Assembly (NCBI RefSeq): GCF_026153455.1
Contig: NZ_CP110629.1
Location: 3,720,001 to 3,784,000 of the forward strand
From: Marinimicrobium sp. C6131
GTDB taxonomy: Bacteria > Pseudomonadota > Gammaproteobacteria > Pseudomonadales > Cellvibrionaceae
Length of the DNA stretch: 64,000 bases
Reading direction: 5' to 3'
The notes under the pieces were generated by a model. That model did no database searches, was not told where the DNA came from, and saw only the letters and a list, made by a program, of their open reading frames with translations. Positions within the stretch are counted from its first letter, which is position 1, and each line of letters opens with the position of its first letter. Of the stretch, positions 53,358 through 62,028 are shown one piece after another. The translations under genes and the position numbers were made by a program.

Positions 53358-53984
53358 TTAGTCCTTAGTGGTTCGGTGCAAGAGAGTATGCAAGTGTTGG
53401 ATTCTCGCTTCGGTGCGCTCCAGCGCCAATGCCAGTTCGTCCACTTCCCGATAGAAATTGTCCAGCTCGGCGCGACCCGGGACCAGTCCCGCCTCCTGGG
53501 TGATGAACTCGCCGAGCAGTCGACGGGCCTGGCTATCCCGTGCTTTCAACCAGCGTCCGCCCGAGCGCAGCAGTTCCGCGCCCTGATGCCCCAGTACATC
53601 ACCGAGCACTTCACTCAGGGCTTCTTCCCAGTCAATATCCAGTTGCCCGAGGATACGTTGCAGTGACTGAACCAGATGGGTGCTGCCTTCCAATTGCACA
53701 CCGGAGCCCGCCAGGCTGGTCTGTTCGCCGCGAGCCAGGCCGATAAAGTTTTTCAGTGGGCCGGTCAGCCGCGTCTGGATCTCTCCCTCCCAGTGACTGC
53801 TGAAGCTCAACCCCGCTTTGCCGGGAAGAACATAGACGGTCCATTCGGGCTGGGTAAACTGCAGTGCCAGTACCTGCCCATCGAGTTCGCTGAGTGCGAG
53901 TCGGCTGGCGGGGTCGTAGCGCAGGACGCGCTGGACGATGGCTTCGGCGGCCGAAAGGGCGGCGCTCGTCAGAGTCGCATCCAT
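53358..53984 (-). CDS. ubiJ: Ubiquinone biosynthesis accessory factor UbiJ
   Basis: 208 residues from the ATG at 53984, which directly follows the ubiE stop. The N-terminal SCP2 lipid-binding domain (LSELDGQVLALQFTQPEWTVYVLP, GLSFSSHWEGEIQTRLTGPL) is followed by a charged helical region and a C-terminal coiled coil (ELDNFYREVDELALALERTEARI). UbiJ works with UbiK as a scaffold for the soluble coenzyme Q complex. Confidence 0.93.
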   Translation of the reverse strand: MDATLTSAALSAAEAIVQRVLRYDPASRLALSELDGQVLALQFTQPEWTVYVLPGKAGLSFSSHWEGEIQTRLTGPLKNFIGLARGEQTSLAGSGVQLEGSTHLVQSLQRILGQLDIDWEEALSEVLGDVLGHQGAELLRSGGRWLKARDSQARRLLGEFITQEAGLVPGRAELDNFYREVDELALALERTEARIQHLHTLLHRTTKD

Positions 53985-53985
53985 A

Positions 53986-54735
53986 TCAGGGCTTGATGCC
54001 TTTGTGCAGAGCCACCACACCGCCGGTCATGTTGTGGTACTCGGTGTTCACAAAACCGGCGGCATCCATCATGCCCTTCAGGGTTTCCTGGTCCGGGTGC
54101 ATGCGGATGGACTCGGCCAGGTAGCGATAGCTGTCGGCGTCGTTGGCGACCACTTTGCCCATGAAAGGCAGCAGCTTGAACGAGTAAGTGTCATAGGCTT
54201 TTTCCAGCAGCGGGTTCTGCGGTTTGGAGAACTCCAGTACCAACAGTCGTCCGCCGGGTTTGAGCACCCGCAACATGGAGCGCAACGCCAGGTCTTTGTC
54301 AGTGACATTGCGCAGGCCAAACGCAATGGTGATGCAATCGAAGGTGTTGTCCGGAAAGGGCAGGTACTGGGCGTCGGCCTGGGCGTATTGCAGGTTGCCG
54401 GCGATACCCCGGTCGGTCAGTCGGTCGCGACCCACATTGAGCATGGATTCGTTGATGTCGGCGAGCACCACCAGACCGTCCGGCCCGACTTTTTTGGCAA
54501 AGGCGTAGCTCAGGTCTCCGGTACCACCGGCAATATCGAGGATGGTCTGTCCGGGACGGACCGCCGCCAGCTCGATGGTAAACCGCTTCCACAATCGGTG
54601 TACGCCGCCGGACATGAGGTCGTTCATCAGGTCGTAGCGGGCGGCGACGGAGTGAAACACATTCGCCACACGGCCGGCCTTTTCCTCAACGGCCACCTGC
54701 TCGTAGCCAAAATCGGTGGTTCTCTTCTCACTCAT
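53986..54735 (-). CDS. ubiE: Ubiquinone/menaquinone methyltransferase UbiE
   Basis: 249 residues from the ATG at 54735 (MSEKRTTDFGYEQVAVEEKAGRVANVFHSVAARYDLMNDLMSGG). In-frame ATGs at 54747 and 54750 are alternatives. SAM-binding motif ILDIAGGTGDLSYAFAKKVG and the family signature ITIAFGLRNVTDKDLALRSM are present. It methylates a coenzyme Q intermediate at C2. First gene of the ubiEJB operon. Confidence 0.96.
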   Translation of the reverse strand: MSEKRTTDFGYEQVAVEEKAGRVANVFHSVAARYDLMNDLMSGGVHRLWKRFTIELAAVRPGQTILDIAGGTGDLSYAFAKKVGPDGLVVLADINESMLNVGRDRLTDRGIAGNLQYAQADAQYLPFPDNTFDCITIAFGLRNVTDKDLALRSMLRVLKPGGRLLVLEFSKPQNPLLEKAYDTYSFKLLPFMGKVVANDADSYRYLAESIRMHPDQETLKGMMDAAGFVNTEYHNMTGGVVALHKGIKP

Positions 54736-54784
54736 GAGGTCGTCCATCATCGGAATTCACAGAGCCAGTATTGTACACGCGTAG

Positions 54785-54814
54785 GGTGGATAAGGGCGAA
54801 GCCCGTCATCCACC
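54785..54814. repeat. Short extragenic palindrome upstream of ubiE
   Basis: GGTGGAT and ATCCACC flank AAGGGCGAAGCCCGTC, which contains a further GGGC/GCCC pair. It resembles the other extragenic palindromes of the window and follows the stop of the retropepsin-like gene. Confidence 0.55.
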
Positions 54815-54822
54815 AATACCTT

Positions 54823-56112
54823 CTATTGCCGCGGCTGCAACAACAAAACCTCGTCGTCCTGATCCACCTCAAACCGAAACCGGCTCAACACATTCATGCC
54901 GAGCAGCCCGTCCACATGATCGGGCGTATTGAAATCCAACACCGCCACCGGCACATCGGTCAACCGATGATCACCAATCTGGATACTGTCCACCCGATAC
55001 ACCATCCCACGGGTGGTGCCGCTGGCGGTATTGAACATCTGAGGCCCTAACTCGGTAAAACGGACCGAAGCGCTGATTCGATCAAAACTGCGTTGCGTCA
55101 ATGTCGTCAGACTGGCCCCGGTATCGATCACCAGTTGTACCTCTTCCCGGCTATCCAGTCCGAGTGGCAGCAGGTAATGGCTGCCGATGGTGTCCAGTTC
55201 AATGCTTCCCACTGGTGGGGGTGGGCGCCGCTCCGTCACCGGGGGTGGTGTGGTGTGGTTGAGCAGGGCGGTGGCGCGGGCGCCCAGAGTGGCGTGGGTG
55301 GTCAGCGCTTCCAGCAGGTTGCGGCCGTAGGTGGTGTCGCCGTGGTGCAGGTGCAGCTCGCCCAGACGCAGGCGCTGCTCGGCACCCCCCAGGTCCAACT
55401 GCTCAAGCGTCTCGTAAAAGCCCAGCAGGCTCTGCCAATGCTGCTCGCCCGCCAGTTGATCGTCCACCTGCCGGACAAATTGTTCAAAGGCCTGGCTGAC
55501 CCGGCTGCGTTGACCGGGTTGAGTCGCGCTGTAGGCGAAGGTGAGCTGGAAGGTACGCGCCGCTTCGGCCCAGTAGTCGGACTGGAGCTGGTGGCGGGCG
55601 AGCAGGAGCAACACGTCAATATCATCGTAATGCACCGACAAAAAGGCGTCGGCCAACGCGGTCAGTGCGTAGTCATCGCCTGCGCGCAGGTAACCCTCCA
55701 GGTAGTCCAACACCAGCTCCCGCAAACGACCCGCCAGGGCCGAATCCTGCCGCTCCGCCTCCTGGTAGAGCCCCATGGCGGCATTGAAAGCCTGCTGGTC
55801 CAGAAGTGCGCGCATTTCCTCATCCCGGTTGACGGGCTGGGGAGGTGCGTCGTTGGCGGGCGCTGGGTCGTCCGACGTTGTCGTCGTCTCAAGCGCATTG
55901 CGGGAAGGCGGGCTAACGGAGGGGACTCGCGCTGCCGTTGAGGAAACGGACCCGCTGAGAGAGGCGTTTGATGGAGGCTTATCCGGTTCCACACGGACCG
56001 CCGGCTCGACCAAAACGGGCGCCAGCGCCCCGCGCAGCCACCAACCGCCCGCCAGCCCGGTGGCCAGAAGCAGGCTTGCCAGCAGCGGTCGGAATGGAGA
56101 CGGAGCGCTCAT
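54823..56112 (-). CDS. Membrane-anchored retropepsin-like aspartic protease
   Basis: 429 residues. One N-terminal helix (PLLASLLLATGLAGGWWL), a Pro/Ser/Thr-rich linker, a helical repeat region (YALTALADAFLSVHYDDIDVLLLLARHQL) and a C-terminal aspartic protease domain: VQLVIDTGASLTTLTQRSFDRI with catalytic Asp, then DHVDGLLGMNVLSRFRFEVD. Only one DTG is present, so it should act as a homodimer like retropepsins. The probable site of action is the periplasm; targets are unknown. Confidence 0.82.
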   Translation of the reverse strand: MSAPSPFRPLLASLLLATGLAGGWWLRGALAPVLVEPAVRVEPDKPPSNASLSGSVSSTAARVPSVSPPSRNALETTTTSDDPAPANDAPPQPVNRDEEMRALLDQQAFNAAMGLYQEAERQDSALAGRLRELVLDYLEGYLRAGDDYALTALADAFLSVHYDDIDVLLLLARHQLQSDYWAEAARTFQLTFAYSATQPGQRSRVSQAFEQFVRQVDDQLAGEQHWQSLLGFYETLEQLDLGGAEQRLRLGELHLHHGDTTYGRNLLEALTTHATLGARATALLNHTTPPPVTERRPPPPVGSIELDTIGSHYLLPLGLDSREEVQLVIDTGASLTTLTQRSFDRISASVRFTELGPQMFNTASGTTRGMVYRVDSIQIGDHRLTDVPVAVLDFNTPDHVDGLLGMNVLSRFRFEVDQDDEVLLLQPRQ

Positions 56113-56170
56113 AAGAGTACCGGGGTCGGGTAAAGGCTAAGGGTAACCAAATTTGTGACGGGCTTCTATT

Positions 56171-56216
56171 GCTCTTTATTTAATAATGAGTATGATTCGC
56201 ATTATTGATAAAGAGC
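56171..56216. promoter_or_regulatory. Fur box inside a 46-bp dyad, start of the siderophore region
   Basis: AATAATGAGTATGATTCGCA (from 56182) continues to 56206 as a 25-bp near-palindrome close to the Fur consensus. It is enclosed by the perfect outer arms GCTCTTTAT (56171) and ATAAAGAGC (56208). It lies 13 bp before the regulator ATG and very likely gives iron repression. Confidence 0.85.
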
Positions 56217-56228
56217 GATGGAGGCACA

Positions 56229-56981
56229 ATGGAAACGTGGGCGAATCGACCATCCGAGATCAGGGTGCTGTGGGTAGGGCAAACCTCGACCTTACAAGCG
56301 CGAATCCATGCGGCCTTGCGCGCGCGGGGTTGGTCGCTGGTGGTCTGCCGTGCCGGTCGTGAGGCGCTGGACTGTGTGCTCAACACCGAGGCCGATCTGT
56401 TGCTGCTCGACGTCGATGCTGACGCACTGGACCCTTGGGGGCTCCTGGCCGAGTTGCGCCAATGGCAGGCGACGCCCGTCATTGCTCTGGCCGATGAGCC
56501 CGGACGCAGTATCGACGCCTTTCGGCGCGGCGCCGATGACTTCGTCGCCAAGTCGGCAGACCCGCTGGAGCTACTGCTGCGCGGCCGGGCGTTGTTGCGG
56601 CGCACGCGGCAGTTGATGCCCGCAGACCCGGGCGGGGAGCGTCTGGTGGTGGGACCCTTGTCCCTCAGTCGCGAGGATGCGTCGGTTCGCTACGACGACC
56701 GTCCCCTTCGGGTGACCGCCATCCAGTTCAAACTCCTGTGGTGCCTGGTGGAGCATCACAACACCCTGTTGAAAAAATCCGAACTGCACCGCTGGGTGCT
56801 GAATAAATCCTATTGCCGGGACGACCGCAGCATCGATATGCACCTGAGCCGCATCCGCCGGAAACTGATTGCGGCGGGTATGCCGCCCGATGCGGTTCAG
56901 ACGGTGCGCGGGCAGGGTTACCGGCTGTCGCTATTGTCCAACCGCGTGCCAGTGGGTCTTGATAGGACGGTGCAAGGATGA
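56229..56981 (+). CDS. OmpR-type response regulator in the siderophore operon
   Basis: 250 residues from the ATG at 56229, which follows GGAGG. The receiver domain has the phospho-acceptor in LLLLDVDAD and the conserved Lys in DDFVAKSADP. The winged-helix domain ends LSRIRRKLIAAGMPPDAVQTVRGQGYRL. No histidine kinase is adjacent, so it is an orphan or served by a distant kinase. It overlaps the MATE gene by four bases (ATGA) and lies under a Fur box, so it probably controls siderophore genes or is induced with them. Confidence 0.9.
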   Translation: METWANRPSEIRVLWVGQTSTLQARIHAALRARGWSLVVCRAGREALDCVLNTEADLLLLDVDADALDPWGLLAELRQWQATPVIALADEPGRSIDAFRRGADDFVAKSADPLELLLRGRALLRRTRQLMPADPGGERLVVGPLSLSREDASVRYDDRPLRVTAIQFKLLWCLVEHHNTLLKKSELHRWVLNKSYCRDDRSIDMHLSRIRRKLIAAGMPPDAVQTVRGQGYRLSLLSNRVPVGLDRTVQG

Positions 56982-58318
56982 GCCGGGGCGAAGCGGTTCT
57001 CGAGGCGCCGGCCCTGCCCACCTTCCTGCGCTATGTGGGCGCCTCCACCCTGGGCTTGCTGGCCCTGACCAGCGCGGCGGTAGTGGACGGGTTGATGGTG
57101 GGCAAATGGCTGGGCGCCGACGCTCTGGCGGCAGTGAATCTGCTGATTCCCCTCTGGATTCTGCTGTTCGGCAGCGTGCTGATGCTGGCCATCGGTGCCA
57201 GCGTAGTGGCCGGTCATTACCTGGGTGCCGGTCGACGGGACGCGGCCAGCGGAGTGTTCTCGGCCTGCGTGTGCCTGGCGCTGGTTTTTGGGGTTGCCGT
57301 GACGCTGCTCGGCCTGGTGTTTGGCGACTATCTGTTGCAGTGGCTTGCCGTGCCGGAGCGGCTGCAGCCGTTGGTAAAACCCTATTTCCAACTGGTGTTG
57401 CTGGGCCAGGTGCCGCAGTGCGCAGCGGTGGTGCTCTACTATTTTCTGCGGGTGGCAGGCGAACCCCGGCGCGCCAGCCGGGCCCTGGTGCTCGGCGCGT
57501 TGGTGAACATCCTGCTGGATGTGCTCGGGCTGGCGGTACTGGGCTGGGACTTGCGCGCCGCCGCCGGCGCCACAGTGGCGGCACAGCTGACCCAGTGTTT
57601 GGTGCTGTTACACCTGCTGCACAGTGGTCGAACGCCGCTGCGCCTGCGGCCGAGCTGGCTCTCCTGGCGGCGTCTGGTCTCATTCTGTGGTAACGGCTTT
57701 TCCGAGTTCCTGAACGAAGTGTCGGCGGGGGTGGTGCTGTTCGTGTTGCACTGGCTGCTGGCGCTGACCGGTGGTGTGGCGGCGGTGTCCGGTTTCGCCC
57801 TGATTCACTACGCCCTGTTACTCAATGTCATGCTCGCCTGCGCGGTGGCCGAAGTGGTGCATGTGCTGGCCAGCCAGAATCTGGGCGCGGGACAGCCGGT
57901 CCGGGCCCGGCGCTTCCGGGACTATGGTCTGGGATTGGCGGCCACTCAGGGGCTGCTGTTGTGGACGTTGGTCTTCCTGGGAGGGCCGGCCTTGAGCGAC
58001 TGGTTCTTCGAGGGTTCCGCGGCGGACTATGCCGCCCGCTTCTGGCCGGTAATCGCCCCGGTGTTTCTGTTGACCGGGCTCAACCTTGTGTTGTCCGCCT
58101 GGTTCACCGGTTGTCGGCAGCCGCGCCGCTCGGCGTTGCTCGCCTTGGCGCGCAGCCTGGTCCTTCCCCTCCTGTTTCTCGCCGCGCTGTTTCCCTGGCG
58201 CGACCGGGTGTCGTTCTTGTGGGCTCTACCCCTGGCGGAGTTCCTGACGCTGGGGTTGGCGCTGGGAATGTTGACGGACAAAACCACGTTTCGGCGCGTT
58301 CTTCCACTGAGGGAATGA
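56978..58318 (+). CDS. MATE-family efflux transporter, probable siderophore exporter
   Basis: 446 residues, about twelve helices in two halves. The first half carries GLLALTSAAVVDGLMVGKWLGADALAAVNLLIPLW and YFLRVAGEPRRASRALVLGALVNILLDVLGL, typical of MATE proteins. Coupling to the regulator (4-bp overlap) and the downstream siderophore biosynthesis genes suggest that it exports the siderophore using an ion gradient. The substrate is inferred from context. Confidence 0.88.
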   Translation: MSRGEAVLEAPALPTFLRYVGASTLGLLALTSAAVVDGLMVGKWLGADALAAVNLLIPLWILLFGSVLMLAIGASVVAGHYLGAGRRDAASGVFSACVCLALVFGVAVTLLGLVFGDYLLQWLAVPERLQPLVKPYFQLVLLGQVPQCAAVVLYYFLRVAGEPRRASRALVLGALVNILLDVLGLAVLGWDLRAAAGATVAAQLTQCLVLLHLLHSGRTPLRLRPSWLSWRRLVSFCGNGFSEFLNEVSAGVVLFVLHWLLALTGGVAAVSGFALIHYALLLNVMLACAVAEVVHVLASQNLGAGQPVRARRFRDYGLGLAATQGLLLWTLVFLGGPALSDWFFEGSAADYAARFWPVIAPVFLLTGLNLVLSAWFTGCRQPRRSALLALARSLVLPLLFLAALFPWRDRVSFLWALPLAEFLTLGLALGMLTDKTTFRRVLPLRE

Positions 58319-58359
58319 TTGAGCTGTCAGGAAACGTAACAATCGTAAAACCCAATGAC

Positions 58360-58378
58360 ATTGAGAATTGTTCTCATA
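58360..58378. promoter_or_regulatory. Fur box upstream of the NIS synthetase genes
   Basis: The 19-bp element ATTGAGAATTGTTCTCATA is a near-palindrome close to the Fur consensus. It lies 50 bp before the first synthetase gene and about 40 bp after the MATE stop, so biosynthesis has its own iron-controlled promoter. Confidence 0.85.
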
Positions 58379-58427
58379 TAATCGGTCCTAACTCCTCCCT
58401 CATCGGATTGGCAACGAGGACTCTGTT

Positions 58428-60245
58428 ATGGCCGATTTTGCGCGACACCTGGCCGAGTACGCCAGCTTTCAGGCATTCGTCAATTGTTATCTGCGGGAAG
58501 TGGATGGCGGGCGCTGGCTGAGCCCGGACTCTCCCCAAGCCCGAAGCATACTGCCGCAGACGCTTCTGACCGGCAAATCCCTGCTGCAACTGACCCTGCC
58601 CCGGCAGGAGCTGACCCTGTGGCTACTGGTGAGTTATCGCTCCCGGGTCGGGCGCCAGCGCATCGAGGCCGTCTTCTGCCAGCAGGGCGCACAACTGCGA
58701 CAGGAGGGCTTCTGGAGCACGCTCCTGCTGCTGGTCAAGGAGTTGTTCCACGAGCGCAACGCCCAGCCCGGCGCCGGGCTCAAGCGTCGGCAGTTGGAAC
58801 TGACCCACCGGTTGACCGACAGTCTGCAAAACACGGTGCGCTACCTGGAGGCCCGTTGGCCCCAGCCCTACCGCACGCCGTTGAGCTTTTGCCGCGCGGA
58901 GCAGAGCCTGGTGCTGGGCCACTGGTTACACCCCACCCCGAAAAGCCGGCAGGGCATTCTTGACTGGCAGCATCCCCTGATCACGCCGGAGCTGGAGGGC
59001 CAGTTTCAATTACATTATGTGGCCGTGCACCGGGACTGGGTCGAGCAGCAGTCGCTGTTGCCCCAGTCCGCCGAGACCCTGGTACGTGAGGCGCTGATGC
59101 AGAGCGACCATTCGGTGTCGATCGGCCCGGACGAGGTGTTGATTCCCGTCCACCCGCTGCAGGCTCACTGGTTACTTGCCCAGCCCCGGGTTCAGGCTTG
59201 GCAGGAGGCCGGTCGGCTGCGCTACCTGGGCCCGCTCGGGCACACCTTCACGGCCACCTCCTCGGTGCGCACCGTCTATCACCGGGACGCGCCCTGGATG
59301 TACAAGCTCTCCCTGCCCGTGAAGATTACCAACTCCCTGCGGCAGAACCGGGTGCGGGAGCTGCGCGCGGGGGTGCTGATGGCCGGTCTGCTGCACAACC
59401 TGCAATTCTCCCGGCGCTTTCCCCGCTTCCAGGTGATTGCCGATCCCGCCTATCTGACAGTGCGTGACCCCGAAGGGGGCGACAGCGGGTTCGAGGCCAT
59501 CGTGCGGGCAAACCCCTTTGGCGCCGAAAGCGATCAATCGGTGCTGTGTCTGGCGGCGTTGGTGCAGGAACCCTGGCATCCACGTCAGCGCCGCGCCGTG
59601 CTCACGGAGCTGATCGAGCGGCAGGCGCTGGAGGAAGGGCGGGCGCCGGGTGCGGTCGCCCGGGACTGGTTTGATGCCTACTGGCACTGCGCGGTCGAGC
59701 CCTGCCTGGTGTTGTTTGACCACCATGGCATCGCCCTGGAAGCCCATCAGCAGAACAGCCTGCTGCGGCTGACTGATGGCTATCCGGAGACTTACTACTA
59801 CCGGGACAACCAGGGCTTCTACCTGGACGAGCAACAAAAGCCCAGGCTCCTGCAGTGGCAGCCGACATTGGAGGCCGACAGCGATCTGTTCTACCCCACG
59901 GATGCCATTCTGGACCGCTTCGGTTATTACCTGCTGGTCAATCAGGTGTTCGCGGTGGTGGACCGGCTGGGCGCCGATGGCCTGCTGCCGGAGGCCGAGC
60001 TGATTGAGCGGGTGCGGGACAAGCTGGAGGCACTGCGTCTGACGCTGTCCGGCAATGGCCGGGTCCTGATTGAGCGCTGGTTGACCCAGACCCAGTTACC
60101 CGCCAAAGCCAACCTGTTGACCCGGGTGGAGGATATCGACGAGCTGGAGGCGGACATGGAGCTGGCCGCTTACACCACCATTGACAATCCGCTCTGCGCA
60201 CCCGCGCGGATTGAGCGAGCGCTTGAGGAGGTGGCTCATGTCTGA
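58428..60245 (+). CDS. asbA: NIS siderophore synthetase, AsbA-like
   Basis: 605 residues, IucA/IucC family. Motifs are LGHWLHPTPKSRQGI (about 163-177, ATP/citrate site), IPVHPLQAHWLL, YKLSLPVKITNSLRQNRVREL, and a C-terminal FhuF-like part (DNQGFYLDEQQKPRLLQW). In petrobactin synthesis AsbA joins spermidine to citrate. The gene set that follows (second synthetase, aryl-AMP ligase, carrier protein, AsbE-like) supports petrobactin-type chemistry, but substrates are inferred. It overlaps asbB by 8 bp. Ribosome site GAGGA precedes the ATG. Confidence 0.85.
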   Translation: MADFARHLAEYASFQAFVNCYLREVDGGRWLSPDSPQARSILPQTLLTGKSLLQLTLPRQELTLWLLVSYRSRVGRQRIEAVFCQQGAQLRQEGFWSTLLLLVKELFHERNAQPGAGLKRRQLELTHRLTDSLQNTVRYLEARWPQPYRTPLSFCRAEQSLVLGHWLHPTPKSRQGILDWQHPLITPELEGQFQLHYVAVHRDWVEQQSLLPQSAETLVREALMQSDHSVSIGPDEVLIPVHPLQAHWLLAQPRVQAWQEAGRLRYLGPLGHTFTATSSVRTVYHRDAPWMYKLSLPVKITNSLRQNRVRELRAGVLMAGLLHNLQFSRRFPRFQVIADPAYLTVRDPEGGDSGFEAIVRANPFGAESDQSVLCLAALVQEPWHPRQRRAVLTELIERQALEEGRAPGAVARDWFDAYWHCAVEPCLVLFDHHGIALEAHQQNSLLRLTDGYPETYYYRDNQGFYLDEQQKPRLLQWQPTLEADSDLFYPTDAILDRFGYYLLVNQVFAVVDRLGADGLLPEAELIERVRDKLEALRLTLSGNGRVLIERWLTQTQLPAKANLLTRVEDIDELEADMELAAYTTIDNPLCAPARIERALEEVAHV

Positions 60246-62025
60246 AGCCCTGGCGCTCGGCGTTCCACAACAGGCATCGGCGGTGGCGGTTGACGCCCTG
60301 CCGAGAATCCTTCGACAGGCTCTGGAGGCGGCGCTGTTTGAAGGCCTGCTGGACTACATCGTTGTCCCCCGTCGGGAGCGACCCTCCCGCTGGTGCACCC
60401 TGTACTTCAGGCTCGGAAAGGTGGATTACGCCTGCCCGGCACGGGTGCGGGGCTTTGGGCGCATCCGCTTGCAGCTGTCGGGGTTGACCCGGGTCCAGCC
60501 CGTCGCCCGCCGGCCGGACCTGGAGGAGGTCCTGCGCCAACTGTTGGTCTGCCTGCCCGGCGACGCGGAGCGTAAACAGGCGCTGACCCGGGAATTGAAT
60601 CAGACCCGGATCTGGTGTCAGTGGAATGCGCGCGAGTTGCCACCGCTGGCAGTGCGTCGGGAGCTGCCATTGGTTGCGCTGGAGGGCGCCCTTCGCGAGG
60701 GGCATCCCTACCATCCCTGTTTCAAAGCGCGCATCGGCCTGAGTGAAGCCGACTACCAACGCTACAGCCCCGAAGCCGCCGGCCCGGTGCGCCCGCACTG
60801 GATCGCCGTTCCCCGGAACCGGGTAGTCGGCTCCGGCGCGGCTCAGGACCCGGATGCTTTCGCTCTTCGTGAGCTTGGACCGGCGCTGCTGCAGGCGCTG
60901 CGGGCCCGCTGCCGGGCCCGGGGCGTGGATCCTGAACAGCGGGTGTTTGTACCGGTACATCCCTGGCAGTGGCAGCACCGGATACTGCCGCGCACGCAGG
61001 GTTCGAATCCGCGCTTGCTCGATCTGGGACAACCCGGAGACGACTACCGGGTCAGTCAATCCATGCGCACCCTGATGAATGATTCCCGGCCGGAACGGGG
61101 TGATCTCAAGCTGCCCCTGGATATTGTGCTCACCTCCTCGCGGCGTCACCTGCTGAGCCATGGTATCGAGTCCGGACCGGTTTTGTCTGACTGGCTGGCG
61201 GAGACGGTGGCGGGGGACGGATTCTTTCAGCAACAGCCTTTGGTGATTCTGCGAGAGTACGCCGGCTTGCGGGTGGAGGAAGCCGGCCTGTTAAGCCCGA
61301 CCGAGCCGGATATCTGTCAGTTCGGTGCCCTCTGGCGCGAAAGCCTGCCGTCCCGGTTGGCCCCCGGCGAGCGGGCCGTGCCGGCCCAGGTCCTGGCCCT
61401 GATGGAGTCCGATGGCAAACCCTTTATCGACCCCTGGGTAAACGCCTATGGCCTGGAGCCCTGGCTGACCCGCCTTTTCGACACCCTGATCCTGCCGGTC
61501 TGGCACTTGCTGGCCCGTCACGGCATCGCGCTGGAAGCCCACGGCCAGAACCTGCTGCTGGTCCATCGGGACGGCTGGCCGCAATGGCTGGCGGCCCGGG
61601 ACTTTCACGAGAGTGTGGAATACGTGGAGAGCTTTCTCGCCGCCCCGGACGCGGCGCCGGTGTTCCGCCACCAGGCGCGTTACGCCGGCGCCCGGCCCAG
61701 TGAATACTACTGGATGGACTCGGTGGAGGCCCTGCGCGAATTGGTGATGGATACCCTGTTCGTTTTCCAGCTCTCGGAGCTCGCCGCCCTGTGCGAAGAC
61801 CATTACCGCTTACCCGAACCACGTTTCTGGGCCCTGGTGCGTGCCTGCCTGGCGCGTTACGCCGGCGGCGGCCACTGCGATCCGGCGCGCCTGGAGGCCT
61901 TGGGTTACCGGGCACCCATGGTTCAGGTGGAATCCCTGCTGCGCAAAAAGCTCAGCGCCGCCCAGCCGGAATACCACCACCGCGTGTTCAACCCGCTATC
62001 GGAAACCGTTCGGAAGGAGGCGTGA
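60238..62025 (+). CDS. asbB: NIS siderophore synthetase, AsbB-like
   Basis: 595 residues from the ATG at 60238, which has GAGGAGGTGG just upstream. Second IucA/IucC-family enzyme: GHPYHPCFKARIGLSEADYQRYSPE, RVFVPVHPWQWQHRIL, MRTLMNDSRPERGDLKLPLDIVLTSSRRHLL, and C-terminal GIALEAHGQNLLLVHRDGWPQWLAARDF. In petrobactin synthesis AsbB adds the second polyamine arm to the citrate core. Translational coupling with asbA fits sequential action. Confidence 0.85.
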   Translation: MSEALALGVPQQASAVAVDALPRILRQALEAALFEGLLDYIVVPRRERPSRWCTLYFRLGKVDYACPARVRGFGRIRLQLSGLTRVQPVARRPDLEEVLRQLLVCLPGDAERKQALTRELNQTRIWCQWNARELPPLAVRRELPLVALEGALREGHPYHPCFKARIGLSEADYQRYSPEAAGPVRPHWIAVPRNRVVGSGAAQDPDAFALRELGPALLQALRARCRARGVDPEQRVFVPVHPWQWQHRILPRTQGSNPRLLDLGQPGDDYRVSQSMRTLMNDSRPERGDLKLPLDIVLTSSRRHLLSHGIESGPVLSDWLAETVAGDGFFQQQPLVILREYAGLRVEEAGLLSPTEPDICQFGALWRESLPSRLAPGERAVPAQVLALMESDGKPFIDPWVNAYGLEPWLTRLFDTLILPVWHLLARHGIALEAHGQNLLLVHRDGWPQWLAARDFHESVEYVESFLAAPDAAPVFRHQARYAGARPSEYYWMDSVEALRELVMDTLFVFQLSELAALCEDHYRLPEPRFWALVRACLARYAGGGHCDPARLEALGYRAPMVQVESLLRKKLSAAQPEYHHRVFNPLSETVRKEA

Positions 62026-62028
62026 GCC

